From positions 1-8,347 of the forward strand of contig DAOUES010000324.1 in assembly GCA_034430335.1 (NCBI GenBank): a stretch of DNA of 8,347 nt, in the 5' to 3' direction. Within the stretch, counting starts at the first letter, position 1. Every line of letters begins with the position of its first letter. The position numbers and the translations under genes are program-made. This document shows positions 1-6,685 of this stretch, in pieces. Under the pieces are notes generated by a model. That model was not told the origin of the DNA. It saw only the letters and a list, made by a program, of their open reading frames with translations, and searched no databases. This DNA is from JAFGOY01 sp034430335 (GTDB taxonomy: Bacteria; Chloroflexota; Anaerolineae; Aggregatilineales; UBA3940).

Positions 1-927
1 CGGACGTACGGAACCTTCAAAACCGGGGTTGTCGAGCAGATTGGACGCGCCCGGTGGTATCTCGATGTCCTGGACAATCGGCGTCGGCGTTTTGATTCCA
101 CCCGGCAGGTCGGTGGGGGTTGGCGACGGTGTTACCGACATGGTTGGCATGGATGTCGCCGTCGGGGTGGCGGTCGCCCCGCCTGTCTCTTCTTCGGTTG
201 ATGTGGGCGTGGGCGACGGAGTTGCCGTCGTGGTCGGTTCGCTGGTCGAGGTTGCCGTACTGGTCGGGGTCGGTGTGTCGGTTTCTATCGATGCGCCGCC
301 GGGCTTAATCAGCAGTTCCTGGCTGGGAAAGATCAGGTTCGGATTGTCCAGCCCATTCAGCAGCGCGATCTCCTGGTAGGTCATGCCATACAGCAGCGCA
401 ATCTGGGAAAGGGTCTGCCCCCGCTGCACGGTGTGATAAACCGGCTCGTCAGAAACCGGGGTCGCGGTCGATTCCGGTGTCGCAGTTTCCGGTTTGCCGG
501 TCGGCGTTGCGGTGGCCGTCGTCGACTCGCCGCCCGGCAGCACCAGCACCTGCCCGACATAGAGCACATTGGCGTTGCTCAACCCGTTCAAGCTGACCAG
601 TGTCGCGACGGTGGTATTGAACCGCCGGGCGATGCTGTAGAGCGTATCCCCGGCAGCGACCGTATAACTCGTCGTGCCGCTTGCGGTTGATTCTCCATCG
701 CCGTTGGGAATGACCAACACCTGCCCGACGTAGATCAGGGCCGGGTTGGTGATCCCGTTTGCGGCGGCAAGCTGCTCGACGGTCAGGCCGTATCGAACGG
801 CGATCCGGTACAGCGTTTCTCCCGCCTGTACGACATGAGTCTGTTCCTGGGCCTGGACAAGCGTCACGCTGGAAGCCAGCACGATGATCAGCACAACACC
901 AATAATTACTGTTCGCCGTAAAGCCAT
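1..927 (-). CDS. Secreted triple-LysM protein, 3' end outside the window (partial)
   Basis: The minus frame is open from an ATG at 927-925 to the left edge, giving the first 309 residues with no stop. Residues 1-26 form a signal peptide: basic MALRR, a hydrophobic core (about 7-24), then AQA-like cleavage near 26. Three LysM repeats follow at about 30-74, 87-131 and 164-208. Each has the GxTL-x-IA start, an N-G in the middle and an 'I/LxxGQ-L-I/LP'-like end; the third ends with PSQELLIKP. A Thr/Pro/Ser-rich linker (about 212-290) leads to 'NLLDNPGFEG', a motif I associate with the start of extracellular carbohydrate-binding or beta-sandwich domains. LysM modules bind N-acetylglucosamine polymers, so the expected place is the outer cell wall; the missing C-terminus would tell whether it is an enzyme or only a binder. 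A weak Shine-Dalgarno, GGGGTG, lies 5 nt before the ATG. It is transcribed away from the GT39-like gene. Confidence 0.9.
   Translation of the reverse strand, partial: MALRRTVIIGVVLIIVLASSVTLVQAQEQTHVVQAGETLYRIAVRYGLTVEQLAAANGITNPALIYVGQVLVIPNGDGESTASGTTSYTVAAGDTLYSIARRFNTTVATLVSLNGLSNANVLYVGQVLVLPGGESTTATATPTGKPETATPESTATPVSDEPVYHTVQRGQTLSQIALLYGMTYQEIALLNGLDNPNLIFPSQELLIKPGGASIETDTPTPTSTATSTSEPTTTATPSPTPTSTEEETGGATATPTATSMPTMSVTPSPTPTDLPGGIKTPTPIVQDIEIPPGASNLLDNPGFEGSVRP
80..294 (-). repeat. Low-complexity Thr/Pro/Ser linker coding segment
   Basis: This stretch encodes about 70 residues dominated by Thr, Pro and Ser (TPTPTST- and TPSPTPT-like runs) between the third LysM and the start of the next domain of the secreted protein. 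A shorter TP-rich linker, at about 442-534, separates LysM 2 and LysM 3. Such linkers are flexible, extended and often glycosylated in secreted proteins. The DNA is repetitive enough on the plus strand (GTCGG/GTGGG-type runs) to create spurious valine/glycine-rich reading frames there. Confidence 0.75.
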
Positions 928-961
928 GTCAGCACCCCGTAGCCCCTTTAAGGCTCCCGTG

Positions 962-967
962 ATTATA
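962..967 (-). promoter_or_regulatory. Candidate -10 box for the LysM gene
   Basis: The minus strand reads TATAAT here, a perfect -10 match. It would place transcription start near 955 and give a leader of about 28 nt before the ATG at 927. No good -35 hexamer sits at 16-18 bp, so only the -10 supports it. Confidence 0.35.
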
Positions 968-1040
968 ATCCACATCCTCATCATACCCGCACCCTCGCAA
1001 GGCGACAAGCCTTTTGGAGAAGGATGATATGGTGATCTAT

Positions 1041-1070
1041 TTGACGAATCGCACCTTCCACCGCTAAAGT
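1041..1070 (+). promoter_or_regulatory. Candidate sigma70-like promoter for the GT39-like gene
   Basis: TTGACG at 1041-1046 (5 of 6 to TTGACA) is followed, after 18 bp, by TAAAGT at 1065-1070 (4 of 6 to TATAAT). Start of transcription would be near 1077, giving a leader of about 50 nt to the ATG at 1127. It overlaps the in-frame TTG at 1070 and so argues against that codon as the translation start. Confidence 0.45.
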
Positions 1071-1115
1071 TGCCGGTAGTCATTGCAAACGGCTGCGCCT
1101 GGCGACCAGATTGGC

Positions 1116-1120
1116 AGGGA
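1116..1120 (+). promoter_or_regulatory. Ribosome binding site that fixes the GT39-like start at 1127
   Basis: AGGGA lies 6 nt before ATG 1127. No comparable site precedes the upstream in-frame TTG at 1070, which would add 19 residues of no clear membrane or signal character. The ATG start puts the first membrane segment about 10 residues from the N-terminus, as expected. Confidence 0.7.
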
Positions 1121-1126
1121 AAACCT

Positions 1127-2503
1127 ATGGATCGAACATCACGTCACATCGAAACAGTGCTTTATATCCTTGTCCTGCTGGTTGGCGCTGCGCTGCGCTT
1201 CGGCGCAATCGACCAGGTTCCGGGTAACCTGAGTGCAGAAGAAGTACTCCATGTTCAGGATGCGATCCAGATATTAGAGGGCAGCGATCCCGTCTATATC
1301 GAATCCGACAAAGGCGCTGCCCGCGAACCACTTTATGCCTATGCAGCCGCGCTGATGATGCTGATTGTCGGACGGACACCGGTGGCCGCCCGGCTGACTT
1401 CGGCGTTCTTCGGCACCATTCTGCTGGCGCTTATCTACCTCTGGATTCGACTCTCGACCCAGAACCGGTGGCTCGCCCTGGCGACGATGGCGGCACTGAC
1501 CGTCAGCCCCTGGGGTGTCTCGACCAGCCGGTTTGCCCTGCGAGCGATCACGCTGCCGGTTCTCTACATGGCCGCCGCCGCCGCGCTTCGACGCGGTTTC
1601 CGCGTCGAGGAAGATGTCGAGGACGATTTCCTCCCCCTGGAGTACCGGCCCCAGGCCGAGATCGAAGGATGGAGTTGGTTCATGCTGGCCGGAACCCTGC
1701 TGGGCCTGTCGATCTATACCAGCCCGTCGGCGCGGGTGATGTGGATGGTCTTCCCGGCCTTTTACCTGTTCCTGTCACTGGATCAACCGCGCGTTCTGCG
1801 TCGAACGTGGCCAGGGCTGGCGCTGACCCTGGCCGTCGCCGCGCTGGTCTCCTCCCCGCTGATGCTAACCCTCGCCCGCAGCCCGGCCAGCGGGATCGAG
1901 CGCCAGGCGTCACACTTCCTGGGCCTGATCTCGCGGGGAGAAGCCGAACCGGTTCGCAATGCGGTTCGGGCGGGCCTGGGAATCATCACCTTTCGCGGCG
2001 ACAATCTCGCCGCCTATACCATTCCGGGAAAACCGCTGCTTGGGCCGCTGTTCAGTCTGCTGTTTTATACCGGGATCAGCCTGGCGATTGTCAGTCTGAT
2101 CATGCCTTACCGACCCGCCCGCCAGGGCCGTAGCAAATATGACGACACCTTCCGGATCACGACCGCCAACGCATTCATGCTCCTGACAATGGTTTTTGGT
2201 TTGATACCGGTTATGATCAGCGGCACCGCGCGGAGCACATTGCAGGCGATAGGCATGCAGCCCGCGCTCTATTATTTCCCTGCATTGGCCGTCGTCTGGA
2301 TGACCGATTGGGCACGCCAGCGCGTTGGGCCAACCGGCGAAACCGCACTGTGGGTGGCTTACGGCATCGTCGTGATCGTCGTCGCGGCCTTCACGGTTCA
2401 TAACTACTTTGCGATCTGGGCGCGCCTACCGGAGGTGCTGGAGATATACCGTTTCTCGCTGTCAGACACCCTGACCTGGCTGGCTCCCGGCTTGCTTCTT
2501 TGA
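1127..2503 (+). CDS. GT-C fold membrane glycosyltransferase, GT39 (PMT)-like
   Basis: This 458-residue protein is highly hydrophobic with roughly 9-11 membrane segments. The N-terminus resembles the GT39/PMT family: a first membrane helix ending LRF, a short loop with PGNLSAEE (Glu38/Glu39 where relatives have an acidic pair such as DE), an external loop with a REPLY motif, then a helix with repeated Arg/Ala. Further landmarks are VSPWGVSTSRFALR and LGLSIYTSPSARV, common in bacterial PMT-like proteins. Members move a sugar from a polyprenyl-phosphate donor to a protein or glycan on the outer membrane face; the substrate here is unknown. It ends in tandem stops (TGA TAA) right after LTWLAPGLLL, with no visible soluble C-terminal domain; many relatives are longer. 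The downstream operon has its own promoter, so this gene may be a single unit. Family assignment is by motif recall; the exact function is uncertain. Confidence 0.8.
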   Translation: MDRTSRHIETVLYILVLLVGAALRFGAIDQVPGNLSAEEVLHVQDAIQILEGSDPVYIESDKGAAREPLYAYAAALMMLIVGRTPVAARLTSAFFGTILLALIYLWIRLSTQNRWLALATMAALTVSPWGVSTSRFALRAITLPVLYMAAAAALRRGFRVEEDVEDDFLPLEYRPQAEIEGWSWFMLAGTLLGLSIYTSPSARVMWMVFPAFYLFLSLDQPRVLRRTWPGLALTLAVAALVSSPLMLTLARSPASGIERQASHFLGLISRGEAEPVRNAVRAGLGIITFRGDNLAAYTIPGKPLLGPLFSLLFYTGISLAIVSLIMPYRPARQGRSKYDDTFRITTANAFMLLTMVFGLIPVMISGTARSTLQAIGMQPALYYFPALAVVWMTDWARQRVGPTGETALWVAYGIVVIVVAAFTVHNYFAIWARLPEVLEIYRFSLSDTLTWLAPGLLL

Positions 2504-2523
2504 TAAGTCCCCCACAGGATCAC

Positions 2524-2552
2524 TTTACGTTTTGCCGGTTGGGTTCTACAAT
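2524..2552 (+). promoter_or_regulatory. Sigma70-like promoter of the LiaF-like / GT4 operon
   Basis: TTTACG (2524-2529, 4 of 6) and TACAAT (2547-2552, 5 of 6) are separated by exactly 17 bp. Transcription would begin near 2558, about 28 nt before the ATG at 2587. It lies in the 83-bp gap after the GT39-like gene and downstream of the in-frame TTG at 2500, ruling that codon out as start if the promoter is real. Confidence 0.55.
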
Positions 2553-2586
2553 TAGACGAGAAGCCGCATTGGAGAATTATCTGGCA

Positions 2587-3135
2587 ATGAAACAACGTCA
2601 ACCGGGTTCTTATGTGGGTGGGGTGATCCTGATCCTCTTCGGCGGGTGGCTGGCGGCAACCGAATTAGGTGCGCCGCTGATGGGCTTCGACAAGCTGTGG
2701 CCGCTCATCCCGGCGCTGATCGGGGTGACACTGCTGGCCCAAAACTCAGGGCAGTCTCCCGGCGGCAGCGGGATCATCCTGGTGGGAACAACCCTGTTCC
2801 TGTCCGGGATATTCTCAAGCTTATTTACGTTGAACCTGGGGAACCTTACCTGGCAATCGTTGAGCAGTTACTGGCCGATATTCTTGTTTATTGTGGGGGT
2901 CGCTTTCCTGGTTGTGTATCTGAGAGATGGCATCCGGCGGCAGTCGCTGCTGCTGCCCGCCTACCTGATCGGCGGCGCAGGTCTCCTGCTCCTCCCTGTG
3001 ACGCTGAAGCTCCTCCAGAGCACCGGATTTCGCCAGGCAATGCAGCTCTGGCCGCTGTTCCTGATACTGATGACGTCTGTCGCCATTGTAACGCTGCGAA
3101 ATCGCAGCCACGACGTTCACCTGGATACCGAATAA
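2587..3135 (+). CDS. LiaI/LiaF-like multi-pass membrane protein (DUF5668-type)
   Basis: A 182-residue, almost wholly hydrophobic protein with about six membrane segments. It consists of three repeats of one unit: a Gly-rich helix, a short loop, then a helix opening with Trp-Pro (WP at 38-39, 96-97 and 155-156, spaced 58 and 59 residues). WPLI/WPIF/WPLF followed by an (I/L)xxIG-like stretch is typical of the membrane part of LiaI/LiaF and DUF5668 proteins, which in Firmicutes take part in envelope-stress sensing; no LiaF C-terminal domain is present, so the role here is unknown. The ATG at 2587 is chosen because GGAG (2571-2574) precedes it by 12 nt and the promoter candidate ends at 2552. A TTG at 2569 is possible but would leave only about 11 nt of leader. 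The GT4 gene follows after 22 bp, so co-transcription is likely. Confidence 0.75.
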   Translation: MKQRQPGSYVGGVILILFGGWLAATELGAPLMGFDKLWPLIPALIGVTLLAQNSGQSPGGSGIILVGTTLFLSGIFSSLFTLNLGNLTWQSLSSYWPIFLFIVGVAFLVVYLRDGIRRQSLLLPAYLIGGAGLLLLPVTLKLLQSTGFRQAMQLWPLFLILMTSVAIVTLRNRSHDVHLDTE

Positions 3136-3157
3136 CTCATTCAAGGCAGCCATAAAC

Positions 3158-4294
3158 ATGTTAATTGGCATCGATGCAAGTCGTGCAACAGTCGAACAGC
3201 GTACCGGCACTGAGGGATACAGCCTGCATATCATTCGCGGGCTGGTGGAACAGGGAAGCGGCCACCGCTTCCGCCTGTACTTTCGCGATACGCCAGATGA
3301 CAACCTGGTACCGGAACAGGACAATATCGAAAAGCGGGTGATCATCAAGGCCCGGATGTGGACCCACCGGGGGTTGGGGCCAGATGTGCGCCGCGATCCA
3401 CCGGATGTGCTCTATGTGCCCGCCCATGTTATCCCCTGGCCCGCCCCGGCAGACGTTCCGGCGGTGTTTACCGCCCACGATCTTGGCTATATGCATTATC
3501 CCAGCAAACATCCTCTCTTCTCGCGCCTCTATCTCGACTGGTCAACGCGCCACAGTGCAGCGGCTTCCCGAAGGGTAATCGCCGATTCGAAAGCGACTGC
3601 CCATGACCTGATCGCTTTGATCCATACGCCGCCGGAAAAGATTCGGGTGGTTCATCCGGGCGTCGACGAACTGCTGCTGCCGGTCGAAGATAAAGCGAAA
3701 ATCGACGATCTGTGCAAACGCTTGGGAATACCGGGGCCTTATATCCTGCACGTGGGGAGCATCCAGCCTCGCAAGAACCTTACCCGCCTGGTCGAGGCCT
3801 TTTCCCAACTGGTCGACGAGAACGAGGGACTGTCCCTGGTGCTGGCCGGGCGATTAGGCTGGGGATATCGACCGCTGTTTGATCGTATTCAGAAGCTGGA
3901 TTTGTCCGACCGCGTCATTGTGCCCGGCTATATCGCCGACGAGGATTTGTCGACGCTGTACAGTGGGGCCGAAGTCTATGCCTTCCCATCCCTGTATGAG
4001 GGGTTCGGGTTCCCGGCGTTGGAAGCGATGGCCTGTAGAACGCCGGTCGTCTGCGCCAATACGTCATCGCTGCCGGAGTTAGTCCAGGATGCCGCGTTGA
4101 CATTCGCACCAACCGATGTCGGCGCGCTGGCGAATGTCCTCCGCAAGGTGCTTACCGAACCCAGCATCAGGGAGAAATTGATCGAGTATGGATACGAGCG
4201 AGTAAAGCGCTTCTCCTGGGAATCTTCAGCACGCGCCATTCTCAAAATTCTCGAAGAAGCTGCTGAAAACTATCGTAATGAAGATTATTCATGA
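3158..4294 (+). CDS. GT4-family (GT-B fold) glycosyltransferase
   Basis: A 378-residue retaining glycosyltransferase of usual family length. The N-terminal acceptor-side domain (about 1-185) has the early TGTEGYSLHIIRGL segment and HDLGY (His107). The C-terminal nucleotide-sugar domain (about 190-365) has HVGSIQPRKN at 198-207, with Arg/Lys expected to hold the donor phosphates, and the E-x7-E pair, Glu281 and Glu289, in YEGFGFPALEA. It resembles mannosyltransferases of polysaccharide and glycolipid clusters (MtfB/WbaZ style), but donor and acceptor cannot be read from sequence. It has no signal peptide or membrane segment, so it should act at the cytoplasmic face. It sits 22 bp after the LiaF-like gene; the only Shine-Dalgarno is AAGG 11 nt before the ATG, weak, suggesting translational coupling. 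The next gene's ribosome binding site begins 3 bp past its stop codon, so the three form a likely operon. Confidence 0.93.
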   Translation: MLIGIDASRATVEQRTGTEGYSLHIIRGLVEQGSGHRFRLYFRDTPDDNLVPEQDNIEKRVIIKARMWTHRGLGPDVRRDPPDVLYVPAHVIPWPAPADVPAVFTAHDLGYMHYPSKHPLFSRLYLDWSTRHSAAASRRVIADSKATAHDLIALIHTPPEKIRVVHPGVDELLLPVEDKAKIDDLCKRLGIPGPYILHVGSIQPRKNLTRLVEAFSQLVDENEGLSLVLAGRLGWGYRPLFDRIQKLDLSDRVIVPGYIADEDLSTLYSGAEVYAFPSLYEGFGFPALEAMACRTPVVCANTSSLPELVQDAALTFAPTDVGALANVLRKVLTEPSIREKLIEYGYERVKRFSWESSARAILKILEEAAENYRNEDYS

Positions 4295-4296
4295 CC

Positions 4297-4303
4297 AAAG
4301 GAG
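4297..4303 (+). promoter_or_regulatory. Strong ribosome binding site deciding between ATG 4307 and ATG 4313
   Basis: AAAGGAG lies just past the GT4 stop. It is 3 nt from the ATG at 4307 (too close) and 9 nt from the ATG at 4313 (good), so initiation at 4313 is favoured. The difference is two residues. Confidence 0.65.
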
Positions 4304-4312
4304 AAAATGAAC

Positions 4313-4753
4313 ATGACCGGTTTTATGTATCTTCCATTCTGGCGATCCGGTGGGTGGGAAGACATCACGTACCGCACACAAATTTACCTGGCGCCCCTGG
4401 GCCAGCAGCCGGTGCGCCTGGGAGTCTTTCTCTACGAGAACGGGGGCCAACCCTGGGGGAGCAAGCGGTTTACCGTCGAGATCGACCAGCATGTCGAACA
4501 GATCACGACCAACCGGGATGGCATGCTCGATCTCAGCGTTGGGCCGGGCCAGACCGTCCGGGTTGAGATCAACGTGGTAGAGCATGAATACGGAACCGGG
4601 GAAGTTCACCTGTTGTCGGGCAGTGAACCGATTGCGATCCTGGCACGCGGCGACCTGGAAATCTTTGCCCCGGAAGCCACCGGGTTCGAGATGAGCACGT
4701 CAGAGATCACGATTACCGGCGCGACCCCCGTCATCCTGGAACCCGGGAAATAG
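4313..4753 (+). CDS. Hypothetical beta-rich protein, last gene of the GT4 operon
   Basis: I do not recognise this 146-residue protein. It has no signal peptide, membrane segment or cysteine. Alternating hydrophobic and polar residues (for example VRLGVFLYEN, RFTVEID, TVRVEINVVE, EVHLL) with Gly/Pro/Asn turns suggest an all-beta fold such as a small sandwich. The N-terminus is rich in aromatics (FMYLPFW, GGWED). A strong AAAGGAG just after the GT4 stop codon drives it, so it is probably made together with that enzyme. It could be an accessory or binding partner in glycan handling, but that rests on position only. Codon usage and base content look like the neighbours, and the frame is uninterrupted, so the gene is real even though its function is unknown. 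The alternative start at 4307 adds Met-Asn. Confidence 0.8.
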   Translation: MTGFMYLPFWRSGGWEDITYRTQIYLAPLGQQPVRLGVFLYENGGQPWGSKRFTVEIDQHVEQITTNRDGMLDLSVGPGQTVRVEINVVEHEYGTGEVHLLSGSEPIAILARGDLEIFAPEATGFEMSTSEITITGATPVILEPGK

Positions 4754-4807
4754 CCCGACATCCAGCCGGGTGATTGGTGATTTCGTCGTCTTGTCCACCC
4801 ACCGGGC

Positions 4808-4835
4808 TTGCTGGGGATATTGAGTAGCGTATAAT
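4808..4835 (+). promoter_or_regulatory. Candidate promoter of the cyclase gene
   Basis: A perfect TATAAT at 4830-4835 follows TTGCTG (4808-4813, 3 of 6) at 16 bp. Transcription would start near 4842, about 50 nt before the ATG at 4892. The surrounding 138-bp gap (4754-4891) has no coding frame and no convincing terminator with a T tract for the upstream operon. Confidence 0.5.
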
Positions 4836-4891
4836 AGCAGTTGGTAGATGTGTTTAATGCCGAATGCCTGGTATAGAATGGGAGCGCGGTA

Positions 4892-6637
4892 ATGGCAGAA
4901 GCAGCCGAGGCTCAAGAATCTGGTCTGAAAGCGGAGCTTGATTATATCCGCCAGCTAACCGTAGACCTTCGAAACCTGCTTAAGCAGCAGCGCGAAATGC
5001 TGCGCGAGCAGGGTTTTCGTCTGCCACCCGGCACGACGACCACGTTGAACGACATCGCGAAACGCCTTGAAGGTGCGGGAAGCCGGGTCAGTGTTCTTGA
5101 ACACGAACGCGATCAGTACCGCGCCCTGGCCGACATCGCGGCGCTGATCAACTCCTCGCTTGACCTCACACAGGTTCTAAATGAAGTGATGGACACCATC
5201 ATCCAGATTTCCGGGGCGGAACGCGGCTACCTGATGCTGCGCAATGAAATGACCGGGGAACTGGAGTTCCGGATCGCCCGCAACGTCGACCGGCAGTCCA
5301 TCGACAGCTCGGAGTTCGAGATCAGCCGCAGCGTCATCGGGCGGGTGGCCGAAAGCGCCGAACCGATCCTGACGACCAACGCCCAGGAAGACACCCGCTT
5401 CCAGCACGCGGAAAGCATCGTCAGTTACAGCCTGCGTTCGATCCTGGCCGTCCCCTTGATGGTAAAGGGCGACGTGACCGGCGTGGTCTATACCGACAAC
5501 AAAATCCATGCCGGGCTGTTCACCGAACAAACCCGCGACCTGCTGATGGCCTTCACCAACCAGGCGGCAGTCGCCATCGAGAACGCCCGGCTGTTTGCAC
5601 GCCTCAGGACAACCCTCGACGAAATAACCGAAATGAAGAACCTGCAAGACAATATCTTCGCCTCGATTGCGTCAGGGGTGATCACCACCGACCTGATGGA
5701 TCAGATCACTTATATTAACCGGCGCGCCCAGCAAATTCTCGATCTCAAAGGCGATGCCTTGCTGCCGTACAACCTGTATGACGTGCTCCCGCCGCTCGAT
5801 ACACGCTTCGACACGATGGTCGGGCAGGTGCAGGAAACCGATCAGCGGTTGACCGGCATCGAGTTCGAAACCGAGGTCGAAAGCCGGGGTAAGGTCAACC
5901 TGAGCATGAATTTCAGCCCGCTAAAAGATGCCCACGACCTGACGCAGGGGGTCGCTATCGTTCTCGACGACCTGACCGAGACGAAGCGCCGCGAAGCCCA
6001 GATCGCCGGGGTGCGGCGCTACCTGCCGGTCGAAGTCGTCGACGGCATTCGCAGCGCCGACGAACTGAAGCTTGGCGGCACCCGGCAGGTCATCTCGATT
6101 CTGTTCGGCGACATCCGGGGGTTTTCGACGTTCAGCGAGCACCTCGACCCGGAAAAGCTGGTCGAGATCATCAACACATACATGACGATTGCCTCGGATG
6201 CCATCCACCAGCAGCAGGGGGTCATCGACAAATTCCTGGGAGATGCGGTGATGGCATTGTACAACACGGCGCTCCGCCCACAGGAAGACCATGCCCTGCG
6301 CGCGGTTCGCTCGGCGGCGCTGATGATGGCCGACATCCGGGCATACCATGAAACGGTCGAGCCGGAGGAACGGCTGAAATTTGGCATCGGCGTCCATACC
6401 GGCGAAGCGGTCGTCGGCAACGTAGGCAGCCCTGAACGCCTCGACTATACGGCCATGGGCGACAGCGTCAACCTCGCCAAACGCTTGCAGGAGGTCGCCG
6501 CCCCGATGCAAATCCTCCTGAGCGAAGCCTCCTATCTCCTGGTTCGAGACAACGTATCGGTGATGGAACTGGAGCCGATCCAGGTGAAGGGGCGCACACA
6601 GTACACCAAGGTCTATGAACTGCAAGACGTGCGCTGA
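4892..6637 (+). CDS. Coiled coil-GAF-PAS-class III adenylate/guanylate cyclase
   Basis: A 581-residue soluble signalling enzyme. Order: N-terminal helical/coiled-coil region (about 12-75), GAF domain (about 78-232, ending in the usual NQAAVAIENARLF helix), linker helix, PAS domain (about 250-365), and class III cyclase catalytic domain (about 395-570). Catalytic residues are all visible: metal-binding Asp407 (FGDIRGFS) and Asp451 (KFLGDAVMALY), purine-selecting Lys447, Thr520 (DYTAMG) where class IIIa enzymes have Asp, and the transition-state pair Asn527 and Arg531 (VNLAKR). Lys/Thr is the class IIIb pattern seen in bicarbonate-responsive adenylyl cyclases such as CyaB1 and CyaC, so cAMP is the likely product. 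The active site forms between two subunits, so a homodimer set by the coiled coil and sensor domains is expected. There is no membrane segment; the ligands of GAF and PAS are unknown. GGGAG lies 7 nt before the ATG. It ends before a strong hairpin terminator. Confidence 0.93.
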   Translation: MAEAAEAQESGLKAELDYIRQLTVDLRNLLKQQREMLREQGFRLPPGTTTTLNDIAKRLEGAGSRVSVLEHERDQYRALADIAALINSSLDLTQVLNEVMDTIIQISGAERGYLMLRNEMTGELEFRIARNVDRQSIDSSEFEISRSVIGRVAESAEPILTTNAQEDTRFQHAESIVSYSLRSILAVPLMVKGDVTGVVYTDNKIHAGLFTEQTRDLLMAFTNQAAVAIENARLFARLRTTLDEITEMKNLQDNIFASIASGVITTDLMDQITYINRRAQQILDLKGDALLPYNLYDVLPPLDTRFDTMVGQVQETDQRLTGIEFETEVESRGKVNLSMNFSPLKDAHDLTQGVAIVLDDLTETKRREAQIAGVRRYLPVEVVDGIRSADELKLGGTRQVISILFGDIRGFSTFSEHLDPEKLVEIINTYMTIASDAIHQQQGVIDKFLGDAVMALYNTALRPQEDHALRAVRSAALMMADIRAYHETVEPEERLKFGIGVHTGEAVVGNVGSPERLDYTAMGDSVNLAKRLQEVAAPMQILLSEASYLLVRDNVSVMELEPIQVKGRTQYTKVYELQDVR

Positions 6638-6659
6638 TCGGATACGGATCGAAATCAAG

Positions 6660-6685
6660 AAACCGCCCGAAGAAGGCGGTTTTTT
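6660..6685 (+). terminator. Rho-independent terminator between convergent genes
   Basis: AAACCGCC (6660-6667), a 7-nt loop and GGCGGTTT (6675-6682) form a perfect 8-bp stem followed by further T residues, 22 bp after the cyclase stop. On the minus strand the same stem lies directly after the TAA of the M23 gene (6686-6684) and is followed by a T-rich stretch, so it probably serves both genes. The distal end of the stem touches the M23 stop codon. Confidence 0.88.

Larger units (their letters stand above)
928..1126. other. Divergent intergenic region between LysM and GT39-like genes
   Basis: This is 199 bp between two outward-facing genes. It holds a TATAAT box readable on both strands at 962-969, a plus-strand promoter candidate at 1041-1070, and a small 5-bp hairpin AAGGC-GACAA-GCCTT at 999-1013. 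No coding frame with a credible start and ribosome binding site was seen. Both flanking genes may be controlled from here. Confidence 0.6.

Noticed and set aside
29..379. Plus-strand Val/Gly-rich frame of 116 residues opposite the LysM gene
   Set aside because: It is the mirror of the Thr/Pro-rich linker (ACC/CCG codons read as GGT/CGG); it has no ribosome site, and the minus frame gives clear LysM domains.
964..969. TATAAT read on the plus strand as a promoter of the GT39-like gene
   Set aside because: The -35 position (AGCCCC) does not match and the candidate at 1041-1070 is closer and better.
999..1013. Small hairpin AAGGC-GACAA-GCCTT in the divergent region
   Set aside because: The stem is only 5 bp, there is no gene ending nearby and only a short T run; chance is a fair explanation.
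1910..2401. 163-residue minus-strand frame inside the GT39-like gene
   Set aside because: Composition is that of a shadow frame and the plus frame encodes clear membrane segments.
4291..4566. Frame starting with the ATGA that overlaps the GT4 stop
   Set aside because: It looks like a coupled start, but the strong ribosome site lies after this ATG and the frame at 4313 is longer with orderly beta-strand patterning.
4754..4807. Possible terminator after the hypothetical gene (CCGGGTG paired with CACCCACCGG)
   Set aside because: The pairing needs a bulge and a loop of over 20 nt and lacks a T tract.
5498..5521. Partial NKFDE signature (Asn203, Lys204, Phe210) in the GAF domain, hinting at cyclic-nucleotide binding
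   Set aside because: The Asp and Glu of the signature are Thr and Arg here, and Asn/Lys plus Phe at these places are common in ordinary GAF domains.
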